DNA of 64,000 bases, taken from positions 25,071-89,070 of the forward strand of contig JAHEXZ010000016.1 in NCBI GenBank assembly GCA_023251835.1, written 5' to 3'. Position numbers and translations under genes: made by a program. Shown here piece after piece: positions 26,737-34,449 of the stretch; the stretch's first letter is position 1; each line of letters begins with the position of its first letter. Source of the stretch: Bacteroidota bacterium. Lineage in GTDB: Bacteria > Bacteroidota > Bacteroidia > 2-12-FULL-35-15. The notes under the pieces were generated by a model. That model saw nothing but the letters and a program-made list of their open reading frames with translations, did not search any database and was not told the origin of the DNA.

Positions 26737-27345
26737 ATGAAAAATAAAATCCTTTCATCTCTAATCACTTTACGTATCCATCAGGCATCTTTTTGTGTGT
26801 GCTTATTGCTCTTTTTTTGCGCATGTGAAAACGATGTTGCTCTTATTAATGCCGTTACTTCGGCAGATGAAAAAGAAAAACCAATAGAATCAAGTAAAAA
26901 CGCTGAATTTTTGTACAGCGATTCAGCAAAAGTGCGTTCACAGTTAAAAACTCCATTGATTGACCATTACATTGGTAAAAAACATTACTATGAAATGCCT
27001 AAGGGATTGGTAGTTGTTTTTTATGACCGGTTTCAGAAAGAACAAAACAAACTCACCGCTAACTACGGTATTGGTTACGATAACGGAAACAATGAAAATA
27101 AAATGAGTATAATGGAGGTAAAAGGTAATGTAATTGTAATCAATGAAAAAGGCGATAAATTAAATACTGAACATTTGGTGTGGAACTCCATTAAAAAAAA
27201 GATATACACCAATGAATTCGTAAAAATTACTACCAAAGACGAAGTTATCTGGGGAAACGGCCTCGAAGCCAACGAAGATTTTTCTGAATATGAAATTAAA
27301 CATGTAAAGGGTCAGATTGCTGTGAAAGATGAAGGTAATCCATAA
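26737..27345 (+). CDS. lptC: LPS export protein LptC
   Basis: A 202-residue member of the LptC family, which links the inner-membrane LptBFG exporter to the LptA bridge carrying lipopolysaccharide across the periplasm. The N-terminus has a hydrophobic segment ending in CAC (residues 28-30), so here the protein is probably lipidated. The beta-jellyroll region follows: YYEMPKGLVVVFYD, then SIMEVKGNVIVINEKGDKLNTEHLVWN, then IYTNEFVKITTKDEVIWGNGLEANEDFSEYEIKHVKGQI, the most diagnostic part. It sits in the conserved coaX group. Confidence 0.9.
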   Translation: MKNKILSSLITLRIHQASFCVCLLLFFCACENDVALINAVTSADEKEKPIESSKNAEFLYSDSAKVRSQLKTPLIDHYIGKKHYYEMPKGLVVVFYDRFQKEQNKLTANYGIGYDNGNNENKMSIMEVKGNVIVINEKGDKLNTEHLVWNSIKKKIYTNEFVKITTKDEVIWGNGLEANEDFSEYEIKHVKGQIAVKDEGNP

Positions 27346-27462
27346 AAAAATTTCTTTAAAAAATTCATAGTCCCCCTGAAGCGAAGTCGAAGGGCGTTAT
27401 TTCCAATCAATCTATTTCGTAAATTCGTCCCGATAACTATCAGAATTAGTTATTCCGTAACC

Positions 27463-27678
27463 ATGAATAAAGCATTTAAAATACTTGAAATTATATGGCT
27501 CATAATGGGTTGTGTAGGCCTATTTATGTGTATTTATTCTATAATTACAGGTGACCAGAGGGGGGCTATTTATTTCCTAATATTCTTTATTGTTTGCGGC
27601 ATCATGTACAGCATTCGCAGGCGGCAACGTATAAAATTCAATAAAAATCTCACCCAGGCCGACAAAGAAGTAAAATGA
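27463..27678 (+). CDS. Small two-helix membrane protein
   Basis: A 71-residue product with two predicted transmembrane segments (about residues 9-27 and 34-50) followed by a very basic tail RRRQRIKFNKNLTQ, so the C-terminus should face the cytoplasm. No enzyme motif. Its location between lptC and the CNNM gene fits the conserved coaX neighbourhood, which favours a real gene over a chance frame. Upstream it shares a short sequence (TTTCGTAAATTCGT, then TATTC-GTAACC) with the next gene. Confidence 0.75.
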   Translation: MNKAFKILEIIWLIMGCVGLFMCIYSIITGDQRGAIYFLIFFIVCGIMYSIRRRQRIKFNKNLTQADKEVK

Positions 27679-27756
27679 TTTATCTGCTTCAAATCAAATG
27701 GTCTGCCAAAAAGAAATGCTTATTTTTTCGTAAATTCGTAATTATTCGGTAACCCT

Positions 27757-29019
27757 GTGCATAGCTATACTATTATCATACTAACAATGATTGCCTCTGC
27801 CTTTTTCTCAGGGTTGGAGATTGCTTTTATCACCTCTAACAAATTACGTATAGAATTAGAAAGTAAACAAGGCAACCTGTCGGCACGGATACTATCGCAT
27901 TTTAGTAAATACCCTTCACGTTACTTGGGAACCATGTTACTTGGCAACAACATCGCTTTAGTAATTTTTGGTATTTATATGGATGAAGAATTAAACCCCT
28001 TCGTAGGTCAGTATATTTCTTCGAAAATTTTAATTCTACTTATTTCAACCTTTTTATCCACAATGCTTATACTGATAGTAGCCGAATACCTGCCAAAGAA
28101 TTTTTTCAGAATAAATCCCAATAAAACACTCAGCCTTTTTGTTTTTCCACTTACAATTATTTATGGTATTTTATATCCTATGGTGCTACTTACCATAAGC
28201 CTTTCTGAATTTGTACTCAAAAGAATTTTCCATGTTAAAATAGAAAATGAAAATGCGGCATTCACTATGATTGATTTAGACAATTATCTGCGTGAAAGCA
28301 CTGCTTCCATTGAGAAAAAGGAAGAAAAAGACCATGAAATACAAATCTTTCAAAATGCTTTGGACTTTTCAAGTGTAAAAGCACGTGAATGTATGGTTCC
28401 TCGTACAGAAATTATTGCAATGGATGTGAATGAACCTGCTGAAATACTCAAAAATAAATTTATACAAACGCGTCTTTCCAAAATTTTAATCTATGCCGGG
28501 AATATTGACAATATCATCGGATATGTTTATTCAAAAGAACTGTTTAACAAACCGGAAAGCGTACGAAGCATACTTTTGCCTGTTAGTATTGTTCCTGAAT
28601 CAATGGCAGCAAGTGAAGTATTAACCATATTCATTCAGCAGCATAAAAGTATTGCTGTTGTTGTGGACGAATTTGGCGGAACTTCCGGTATTCTAACGAT
28701 GGAAGATATAATAGAAGAAATTTTTGGAGAAATAGAAGATGAGCATGATAAAGAAGAAATGATAGAAAAACAAGTGAATAACAATGAATTTATCTTCTCT
28801 GCCCGCTTAGAAACAGATTATATAAATGACAAATACCACCTCAATTTACCCATTGTTAGTAATTTTGAAACCCTCGGAGGCTTAATCATGCATTATCATG
28901 AAAGTATCCCCCGGCTAAATGAAGAAATACACATCGAAAACTTCCTTTTTATCATTACGGCCGTTTCCCGCACCCGTATTGAACAGGTGAATTTAAAAAT
29001 ACAAAAGCAGGAAGGATAA
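27757..29019 (+). CDS. CNNM/CBS-domain transporter (HlyC/CorC family)
   Basis: A 420-residue membrane protein starting at GTG. The first 150 residues hold three to four transmembrane segments of the CNNM (DUF21) domain (FFSGLEIAFITSNKLRIE, YLGTMLLGNNIALVIFG). Two CBS motifs follow (ARECMVPRTEIIAMDVNE and the segment ending VVDEFGGTSGILTMEDIIEEIFGEIEDEHD), then a C-terminal CorC_HlyC domain (FIFSARLETDYINDKYHLNLP). Relatives move Mg2+ or other divalent cations, with CBS domains binding nucleotide; the older name hemolysin is misleading. Only 12 bases separate its stop from the Crp/Fnr gene. Confidence 0.92.
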   Translation: MHSYTIIILTMIASAFFSGLEIAFITSNKLRIELESKQGNLSARILSHFSKYPSRYLGTMLLGNNIALVIFGIYMDEELNPFVGQYISSKILILLISTFLSTMLILIVAEYLPKNFFRINPNKTLSLFVFPLTIIYGILYPMVLLTISLSEFVLKRIFHVKIENENAAFTMIDLDNYLRESTASIEKKEEKDHEIQIFQNALDFSSVKARECMVPRTEIIAMDVNEPAEILKNKFIQTRLSKILIYAGNIDNIIGYVYSKELFNKPESVRSILLPVSIVPESMAASEVLTIFIQQHKSIAVVVDEFGGTSGILTMEDIIEEIFGEIEDEHDKEEMIEKQVNNNEFIFSARLETDYINDKYHLNLPIVSNFETLGGLIMHYHESIPRLNEEIHIENFLFIITAVSRTRIEQVNLKIQKQEG

Positions 29020-29031
29020 CCGAAATTCGCC

Positions 29032-29592
29032 ATGTCATTTTTATCTCATTTATCATCAATTATTTCCATTTCCAAGTCTTTAGAGTCCGAATTAGATATT
29101 ATAACAAAACAAGTAAATTTCCAAAAAAATCAATCAGTCAAAGAGATTGGGAACCGATGTAATGATTTATACTTTGTTGAAAAAGGACTGTTGCGTGGCT
29201 ATTATTTTGATAATGGAAAAGAAATTACAAATTGGTTTGCCCAGGAAAATGAATTTGCAACTTCTTTATATTCACTTGTGGCAATGAAACCGTCTCCGGA
29301 AGCCATTGAAGCATTGGAGGAGTGCACTCTTATACAGTTACCTTATTCTTCTTTACAAAATTTATATATCAAGTTCCCGGAAACAGAGCGTCTTGGCCGA
29401 ATTATCATGGAAGCATATTACATTAAATTAGAAGAACGCTTGCTTAACATTCAATTCAAAACTGCTAAAGAACGCTACCATAATTTTATATTATCTAAGC
29501 CCACCTTACTTCAACGAACATCTCTTGGCCAAATAGCCGGATACCTTGGAATTACACAAGAAACGCTGAGCAGGATAAGAGCAGAAGTATAA
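29032..29592 (+). CDS. Crp/Fnr-family transcriptional regulator
   Basis: A 186-residue protein with an N-terminal cyclic-nucleotide-binding-like beta roll (FQKNQSVKEIGNRCNDLYFVEKGLLRGYYFDNGKEITNWF) and a C-terminal winged helix-turn-helix (TSLGQIAGYLGITQETLSRIRAEV). There is no N-terminal cysteine cluster, so it is not an Fnr-type Fe-S sensor. The effector is unknown; many Bacteroidota relatives lack the cAMP-binding residues. Twelve bases after the CNNM gene, it may be cotranscribed with it. A perfect 16-bp TTTGACA-TT-TGTCAAA palindrome 23 bases past its stop is a likely operator for this or a related regulator. Confidence 0.92.
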   Translation: MSFLSHLSSIISISKSLESELDIITKQVNFQKNQSVKEIGNRCNDLYFVEKGLLRGYYFDNGKEITNWFAQENEFATSLYSLVAMKPSPEAIEALEECTLIQLPYSSLQNLYIKFPETERLGRIIMEAYYIKLEERLLNIQFKTAKERYHNFILSKPTLLQRTSLGQIAGYLGITQETLSRIRAEV

Positions 29593-29614
29593 ATTATCAT
29601 CCGCCATTTCCTTT

Positions 29615-29630
29615 TTTGACATTTGTCAAA
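29615..29630 (+). promoter_or_regulatory. Probable Crp/Fnr operator upstream of the YiaA gene
   Basis: A perfect inverted repeat TTTGACA-TT-TGTCAAA. Its centre lies about 42 bases before the transcription start predicted from the -7 box at 29652-29659, the class II activation position for Crp/Fnr proteins. It directly follows a Crp/Fnr gene. Confidence 0.55.
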
Positions 29631-29651
29631 TAGTTTGCTGTAAATGCTTTC

Positions 29652-29659
29652 TAATTTTG
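29652..29659 (+). promoter_or_regulatory. -7 promoter element of the YiaA gene
   Basis: TAATTTTG, a perfect TAnnTTTG, 26 bases before the ATG at 29685. A TTTG at 29634-29637 is only 14 bases upstream, shorter than usual, as expected of an activator-dependent promoter. Confidence 0.5.
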
Positions 29660-29684
29660 CTTCATCAACTAAAAAAACAAAATT

Positions 29685-30104
29685 ATGAAAAAGCCATCTA
29701 ATGCGTTTATTGCTGCTTCATGGGTAGCATTATTCACCGGAGCTATCTCTTATTTTATTGGATTGTGGAATGCACAAATGCAATTGAACGAAAAGGGATA
29801 TTATTTTACTGTTCTTATGTTTGGGCTATATTCAGCCGTATCATTGCAAAAAGCCGTAAGGGATCAGTTGGAAGAAATTCCTGTTACCACTATTTATTAC
29901 GGTATCAGTTGGTTTTCTACCATACTTTCCATCTTATTATTAGTAATAGGGTTATGGAACGCTACTATACTATATAGTGAAAAAGGATTCTATGGAATGT
30001 CTTTTACCTTGGCTTTATTTGGTGCGGTGTCAGTACAAAAGAATATTCGCGATAGCCGCTCAGCAGAAAATTTTTCAGAAAAAAAAATACAAGAGCAGGA
30101 ATAA
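29685..30104 (+). CDS. yiaA: YiaA/YiaB-type inner-membrane protein
   Basis: A 139-residue protein made of two copies of the YiaAB two-helix module: [32 protein letters not shown] followed by [16 protein letters not shown], then [30 protein letters not shown] followed by [13 protein letters not shown]. That gives four transmembrane helices, each pair ending in a basic loop. The molecular function is not established. Its promoter has a likely Crp/Fnr operator, so expression probably depends on the regulator encoded just before it. Confidence 0.88.
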   Translation: MKKPSNAFIAASWVALFTGAISYFIGLWNAQMQLNEKGYYFTVLMFGLYSAVSLQKAVRDQLEEIPVTTIYYGISWFSTILSILLLVIGLWNATILYSEKGFYGMSFTLALFGAVSVQKNIRDSRSAENFSEKKIQEQE

Positions 30105-30273
30105 TAAATGATCTGCTATCGGGTTCGGTTGACTTCTGCCAAAGGTATCACTATGTATATTTCGCTGCCTTCAGCTTTTACCCAAAAACCGGGAGAGTCT
30201 CGTAAATAAATTCAGTATTTTTACTTCGGCTATATTTATGAAAAATATTCTCTTGTGTCAATTCTTAGTCCAA

Positions 30274-30306
30274 AAAATTCCTCCCGCGAAAAGCGGGAGG
30301 AATTTT
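30274..30306 (+). repeat. Perfect 14-bp hairpin at the start of the phospholipase D gene
   Basis: Stem 30274-30287 with 30293-30306, loop GAAAA. The 3' arm contains GGGAGGAATT and ends three bases before the ATG at 30310, so the folded RNA would hide the purine-rich ribosome-binding stretch. The sequence also looks like a common Bacteroidota intergenic palindrome. Confidence 0.7.
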
Positions 30307-30309
30307 AAA

Positions 30310-31899
30310 ATGGTTAATGCCGATAGAGTAACTATTATAGGTCGAAAGCCTCAGGCGCATTGGACTATTACAGGTACCGTATCGGTATTATTATTACTTA
30401 CAACTATTCTTTATTCCTGTTCTACGGAAAGCAAAAAGGGGGTAAAAGAAAATCCTGATTTCTGTTCTTTAATCCATCCTGATACAATAATTGGATTGTT
30501 AAAGCTTGATTCACTTATCAACTATAATGACCATAAAACTGGTGTGTATACCTTAGAAGAGGGTGATGCGTCTATGGTAGCAAGAGCATGGCTCAGTGAA
30601 AATGCGCAAAAAACAATTGATATACAATACTTCATTTTTACAGCTGACAATGTTGGTTTAATAGCTGCAGATTACTTGGTTAGAGCTGCGGAGAGAGGTA
30701 TAAAAGTGAGAATACTCATTGATGATATCATGGTTGAAGCAGATGAAAATAAATTGCTGACACTGGATTCACATAAAAATATTTCCATCAAAATATACAA
30801 CCCAGCCACCAATGTTGGAAAAAATATCTTTGAAAAGGTAAACAGTTTAAAGAATAACTTTTTAGCATCCAATCAACGAATGCATAACAAAACATTTACT
30901 GTTGATGGCAAGGTAGTTATAACCGGTGGACGTAACATAGCCGATGAGTATTTTGATTATGACCACGAATACAACTTTCGTGACCGCGATGTTTTGTTAA
31001 TAGGCGGTATTACCAGTAAAGTACAGGAATCCTTCAATGAATTCTGGAACAGCCCCATTAGCAGACCGGTAACAGAGTTGGTGGATACTGCAAATTTTAA
31101 TTTTAATGATTCGAACAGGTTCGTGCAGTTACATCAATATGCCTGTGACTCCAATAACTTCTGGCCACAGGTGAGGCAGAAAATTAAAAATGTTCCTGTA
31201 GCATTTGATGAAATTCAAAAATCAGGTAAACTGCAGTGGTTAGATAGTGTTGAATTTGTGAGTGACCGGCCGGGAAAAAATGATGGCTCAAAAGGACTGG
31301 AAGGTGGTGGCATCACCACCTCTGCTTTAATCAATTTAGTGAATTGTGCCAAAAAATCAATCGTAATTCAATCGCCTTATTTAATAACCACCAACTTAGG
31401 AAAAAAGCTTTTTAAAAATGCTGTTGCAAAGGGCATAGATGTTAAAATAATGACCAACAGCCTGGCATCAACAGATAATCTGGAAGCATTTAGTGGTTAC
31501 CAGCGCGACAGAGCGGAACTATTAATGTCGGGAATACGTATTTTTGAATATAAACCGGACGCGGCAATTCGTTATAAAATAATGACAGGTGCGCTTCAGC
31601 AAAAAATGAACTATTCACCTGTTTTTGGTTTGCATGCCAAATCAATGGTAATAGATGGCAAAATAACGGTGATTGGTACTTTTAACCTGGATCCCCGAAG
31701 CGCAAATCTGAACACCGAATGTTTTACTGTTATTTATTCTACCAGCATTTCAAATGACGTTTTGAAAGTTGTGGAAGAAGAATTAAAACCTGAAAACTGT
31801 TGGGAAACAACACTAAAATTTAATCCCGATTCAAAAGCCGGTTTGAAAAAGAATTTAAAATTAATGCCTATGAAAGTTATTCCCAAAGGAATTCTGTAA
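30310..31899 (+). CDS. Phospholipase D-family lipoprotein (cardiolipin synthase-like)
   Basis: A 529-residue protein with an N-terminal hydrophobic segment ending in a lipobox-like LYSC (Cys37) and two HKD motifs: H192-x-K194-x4-D199 (MHNKTFTVDGK) and H442-x-K444-x4-D449 (HAKSMVIDGK), each followed by the usual G-G/T-x-N (TGGRN, GTFNLD). Enzymes of this group transfer phosphatidyl groups; the arrangement resembles cardiolipin synthase C, though other phosphodiesterase roles are possible. The frame is open from an ATG at 30238, but that start would place the GC-rich hairpin inside the coding region; ATG 30310 is preferred. It is preceded by 130 bases without a clear promoter. Confidence 0.88.
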   Translation: MVNADRVTIIGRKPQAHWTITGTVSVLLLLTTILYSCSTESKKGVKENPDFCSLIHPDTIIGLLKLDSLINYNDHKTGVYTLEEGDASMVARAWLSENAQKTIDIQYFIFTADNVGLIAADYLVRAAERGIKVRILIDDIMVEADENKLLTLDSHKNISIKIYNPATNVGKNIFEKVNSLKNNFLASNQRMHNKTFTVDGKVVITGGRNIADEYFDYDHEYNFRDRDVLLIGGITSKVQESFNEFWNSPISRPVTELVDTANFNFNDSNRFVQLHQYACDSNNFWPQVRQKIKNVPVAFDEIQKSGKLQWLDSVEFVSDRPGKNDGSKGLEGGGITTSALINLVNCAKKSIVIQSPYLITTNLGKKLFKNAVAKGIDVKIMTNSLASTDNLEAFSGYQRDRAELLMSGIRIFEYKPDAAIRYKIMTGALQQKMNYSPVFGLHAKSMVIDGKITVIGTFNLDPRSANLNTECFTVIYSTSISNDVLKVVEEELKPENCWETTLKFNPDSKAGLKKNLKLMPMKVIPKGIL

Positions 31900-32097
31900 A
31901 AACCGTTATATCCTGGTTAAGCACGCAGGGCCCCTATCCCTGTTTTTGAAAATATTCCCGTTATCCCATCACTTCTTCGATGGTTCACTTATGATCACCT
32001 CTCTTATCCACACCCGACCGCTATCGACAGCCTTTTCGTCTTTCCGCTCTATGCATCCATCCCAATGCAGCTTGGTAAATGGTATCTATTCTGTTTA

Positions 32098-33963
32098 TTA
32101 ATCCGTGATTACTATCTTATCCGTAGCGAGTCCTTTATTTCCTTGTGTTAGCTTTAGAAAATATAGCCCAATTGGTAAGTTGTCCCGGTCTAAAGTAATT
32201 ATCTGTTCCGAAATATTAGTTATTTTTCTTATTTCTTGTCCGAATGAGTTATAAACAGTTAAGCTTGTATTCCTGAGAATTTGGTCTGTTCTCAATATTG
32301 CTTTTGATGTGAAAGGATTAGGGTAAATAGTTATTTTCATATTCTGCTCAATGAGGACATTTGTTTCAGTGAGAATATCTACGTTAGTTGTGACAGTGCT
32401 ATCACAGCCATTAGAAGCTATGAGAGTATCAATATACGTCCCACTTGTTGTATAAACATTGTTGCCAATTTGTATACTATCTCCATTATTAATGGTTAGT
32501 GTTTGTGAAAAAGTGGTGCTGTAATTAATCGTCAGGTTAAGTGTCATTATACTATCGCAACCCATAGTGTTGGGTATAGTATCCGTATAATTGCCCGAAA
32601 TGGTGTAAGTAGCATTGTTCCACATAAAACTATTGCAAGCGGTAGCTATTTGTGAAGAAGAGCTGCTGTTATTAATGGTCAGATTAATTGTAATTACACT
32701 ATCACAACCAGTAGTATTTAGAATAGTATCTGAGTAAGTTCCTGATGTTGTCCACATATAGCTGTTGCTGGGGGATGTATAACTATCGCAGGCGGTTTCA
32801 TTTAATATACTTGCAGATGGGGAGCAGTAAGTCAATCTTGCAATACGGGCTCTTGCCGTTCCGTTATAAGAAATGAACTGTCCACCAATAATAATTTTTC
32901 CATCGTTTTGTATCGCGAGTGCATTGAGCCTATAGCTCGCTCCTGTTCCCGGGTTAAAGGAAGTGTCTAATGTTCCGTCCGTATTCAGACGGGCAATATA
33001 GTTTCTTGCTGTTCCGTTATAAGAAATGAACCATCCCCCAATAATAATTTTTCCATCGCCCTGTATGGCAATTGTATAGACCTCATCGCTTGCTCCCATT
33101 CCCGGGTCAAAGGAGGTATCCAGGCTCCCGTCTGTATTTAAGCGGGCAATGAAGTTTCTTCCTGTTCCATCGTAAGAAGTGAATTGTCCACCAATAATAA
33201 TTTGTCCATCGCTTTGTATTGCAACCTTACGGAGTCTATAACCGGCTCCCATTCCCGGGTCAAAGGACGTGTCTAATGTTCCGTCCATATTCAACCGGGC
33301 AACATAATTTCTTGCCGTCCCATCATAAGAAGTAAACCACCCCCCAATGATGATTTGCCCATTACTTTGTATGGCGGTTGTGTAAACCACATCGCTTGCT
33401 CCCAATATCGGGTTAAAGGTAATATCTAATGTTCCATCCGTGTTCAGTCGGGCAATGCGGTTTCTTACTGTTCCATCAAAGGAAGTGAACTGTCCCCCAA
33501 TGATGATTTGTCCATCACTTTGAATTGTGATTGTATAGACACTATAACCTGCCCCCGTTCCCGGGTCAAAGGAAGTATCTAATGTTCCATCCGTATTCAG
33601 ACGGGCAATGTAGTTTCTTCCTGTTCCGTTATAGGTAGTGAACTGCCCACCGATAATAATTTTTCCATCGCTTTGTATGGCGGATGCATAAATAGTGCTG
33701 TTTGCCCCCGTCACCGGGTTAAAGGAAGTGTCTATTGTTCCATCCATATTCAAGCGGGCAATATAGTTTCTTGCTATTCCGTTATAGGTAGTGAACTGTC
33801 CACCGATTATGATTTTTCCATCACTTTGAATAGTAGTTGTATAGACTGTATTGTTTGTTCCTGTTCCGGGGTCAAATGAAAAGTCGAGGGATCCGGGCTG
33901 AGCATAGGCTATTGTATAACAAAACAAAATTGTTACGGTTGTAAAAAGAATTTTTGTTTTCAT
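32098..33963 (-). CDS. Secreted delta-60-repeat protein with type A type IX secretion signal
   Basis: A 621-residue product. ATG 33963 begins a signal peptide MKTKILFTTVTILF ending AYAQ; a TTG nine bases earlier is also in frame. Residues 40-380 are seven tandem 51-residue repeats of the delta-60 beta-propeller type (pattern IQSDGKIIIGGQF, N-x-IARLN-x-DGTLDTSFDPG). Two or three smaller Ser/Thr-rich repeats follow (SGTYSDT-x-GCDS). The C-terminus has a Por_Secre_tail sorting domain (ITIYPNPFTSKAIL, NLPIGLYFLKL). It is therefore exported by the type IX system and probably anchored or released outside. Its own minus-strand promoter is very well formed. Function unknown; propeller repeats usually serve binding. 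Confidence 0.93.
   Translation of the reverse strand: MKTKILFTTVTILFCYTIAYAQPGSLDFSFDPGTGTNNTVYTTTIQSDGKIIIGGQFTTYNGIARNYIARLNMDGTIDTSFNPVTGANSTIYASAIQSDGKIIIGGQFTTYNGTGRNYIARLNTDGTLDTSFDPGTGAGYSVYTITIQSDGQIIIGGQFTSFDGTVRNRIARLNTDGTLDITFNPILGASDVVYTTAIQSNGQIIIGGWFTSYDGTARNYVARLNMDGTLDTSFDPGMGAGYRLRKVAIQSDGQIIIGGQFTSYDGTGRNFIARLNTDGSLDTSFDPGMGASDEVYTIAIQGDGKIIIGGWFISYNGTARNYIARLNTDGTLDTSFNPGTGASYRLNALAIQNDGKIIIGGQFISYNGTARARIARLTYCSPSASILNETACDSYTSPSNSYMWTTSGTYSDTILNTTGCDSVITINLTINNSSSSSQIATACNSFMWNNATYTISGNYTDTIPNTMGCDSIMTLNLTINYSTTFSQTLTINNGDSIQIGNNVYTTSGTYIDTLIASNGCDSTVTTNVDILTETNVLIEQNMKITIYPNPFTSKAILRTDQILRNTSLTVYNSFGQEIRKITNISEQIITLDRDNLPIGLYFLKLTQGNKGLATDKIVITD
32823..33846 (-). repeat. 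Seven 153-bp coding tandem repeats
   Basis: In-frame units of 51 codons encoding the delta-60 propeller blades. Repeats are similar enough at DNA level to recombine, so blade number may vary between strains. The last unit is partial. Confidence 0.85.
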
Positions 33964-34100
33964 TGGTCTCAATCGTTAGTTGAAATTATCCGCTTTCAGC
34001 GGCAAGGCCCCTTAAAGGTAAGGTCTCCCTGCACTTTTTTAACAAGGCCTCCAACCTATCTGTATGTTTTCCATTGTCACATAATTATTGTTATATAAAG

Positions 34101-34131
34101 CAAATATATGAAACGTAAGCAGAGTTTACAA
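34101..34131 (-). promoter_or_regulatory. Promoter of the delta-60-repeat gene
   Basis: On the minus strand TTG (34131-34129) is followed after exactly 20 bases by TATATTTG (34108-34101), a perfect Bacteroidota promoter. The leader to the ATG at 33963 would be about 130 bases. Confidence 0.65.
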
Positions 34132-34325
34132 ATTAAAGAAACAACCTAAGCCCTGCGGCACAATACCAAACGCGTCAGCTTAGCTTAGCTCGTACTGAGT
34201 GTCAATGTCATTTAGTTTAAGCCCCTCGGCTCAGATATAAGCCATTCAATGACCAATAAATTAATAAACCCGTAAACCCAATACTACTTTTTTCCAAAAA
34301 GCTACATCCATTTCATTAAGAATCT

Positions 34326-34333
34326 TATATTTG
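34326..34333 (+). promoter_or_regulatory. -7 promoter element of ppiD
   Basis: TATATTTG, a perfect TAnnTTTG, 117 bases before the ATG at 34450. The implied leader contains the hairpin at 34398-34416. No good -33 box. Confidence 0.45.
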
Positions 34334-34449
34334 CAACCCAATTTGTTTAGAAAAAATTGGACTTTGAAAAAACTTTATAGCCTTCGCCCATTTTCTCCCC
34401 TCTCCGAAGGAGAGGGTTTGGGAGTGAGGTAAACCAATTAACCAACAAC

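Larger units (their letters stand above)
33973..34449. other. Divergent intergenic region between the delta-60 gene and ppiD
   Basis: About 480 bases with no gene. It holds a minus-strand promoter (34101-34131), a plus-strand -7 box (34326-34333) and a GC-rich 8-bp hairpin (34398-34416) of the kind scattered through Bacteroidota genomes, located in the ppiD leader. The middle part shows nothing recognisable. Confidence 0.6.

Noticed and set aside
32823..33846. Regularly spaced repeats, possible CRISPR array
   Set aside because: The units are 153 bp, continuous and in frame, with no unique spacers; they encode delta-60 propeller blades.
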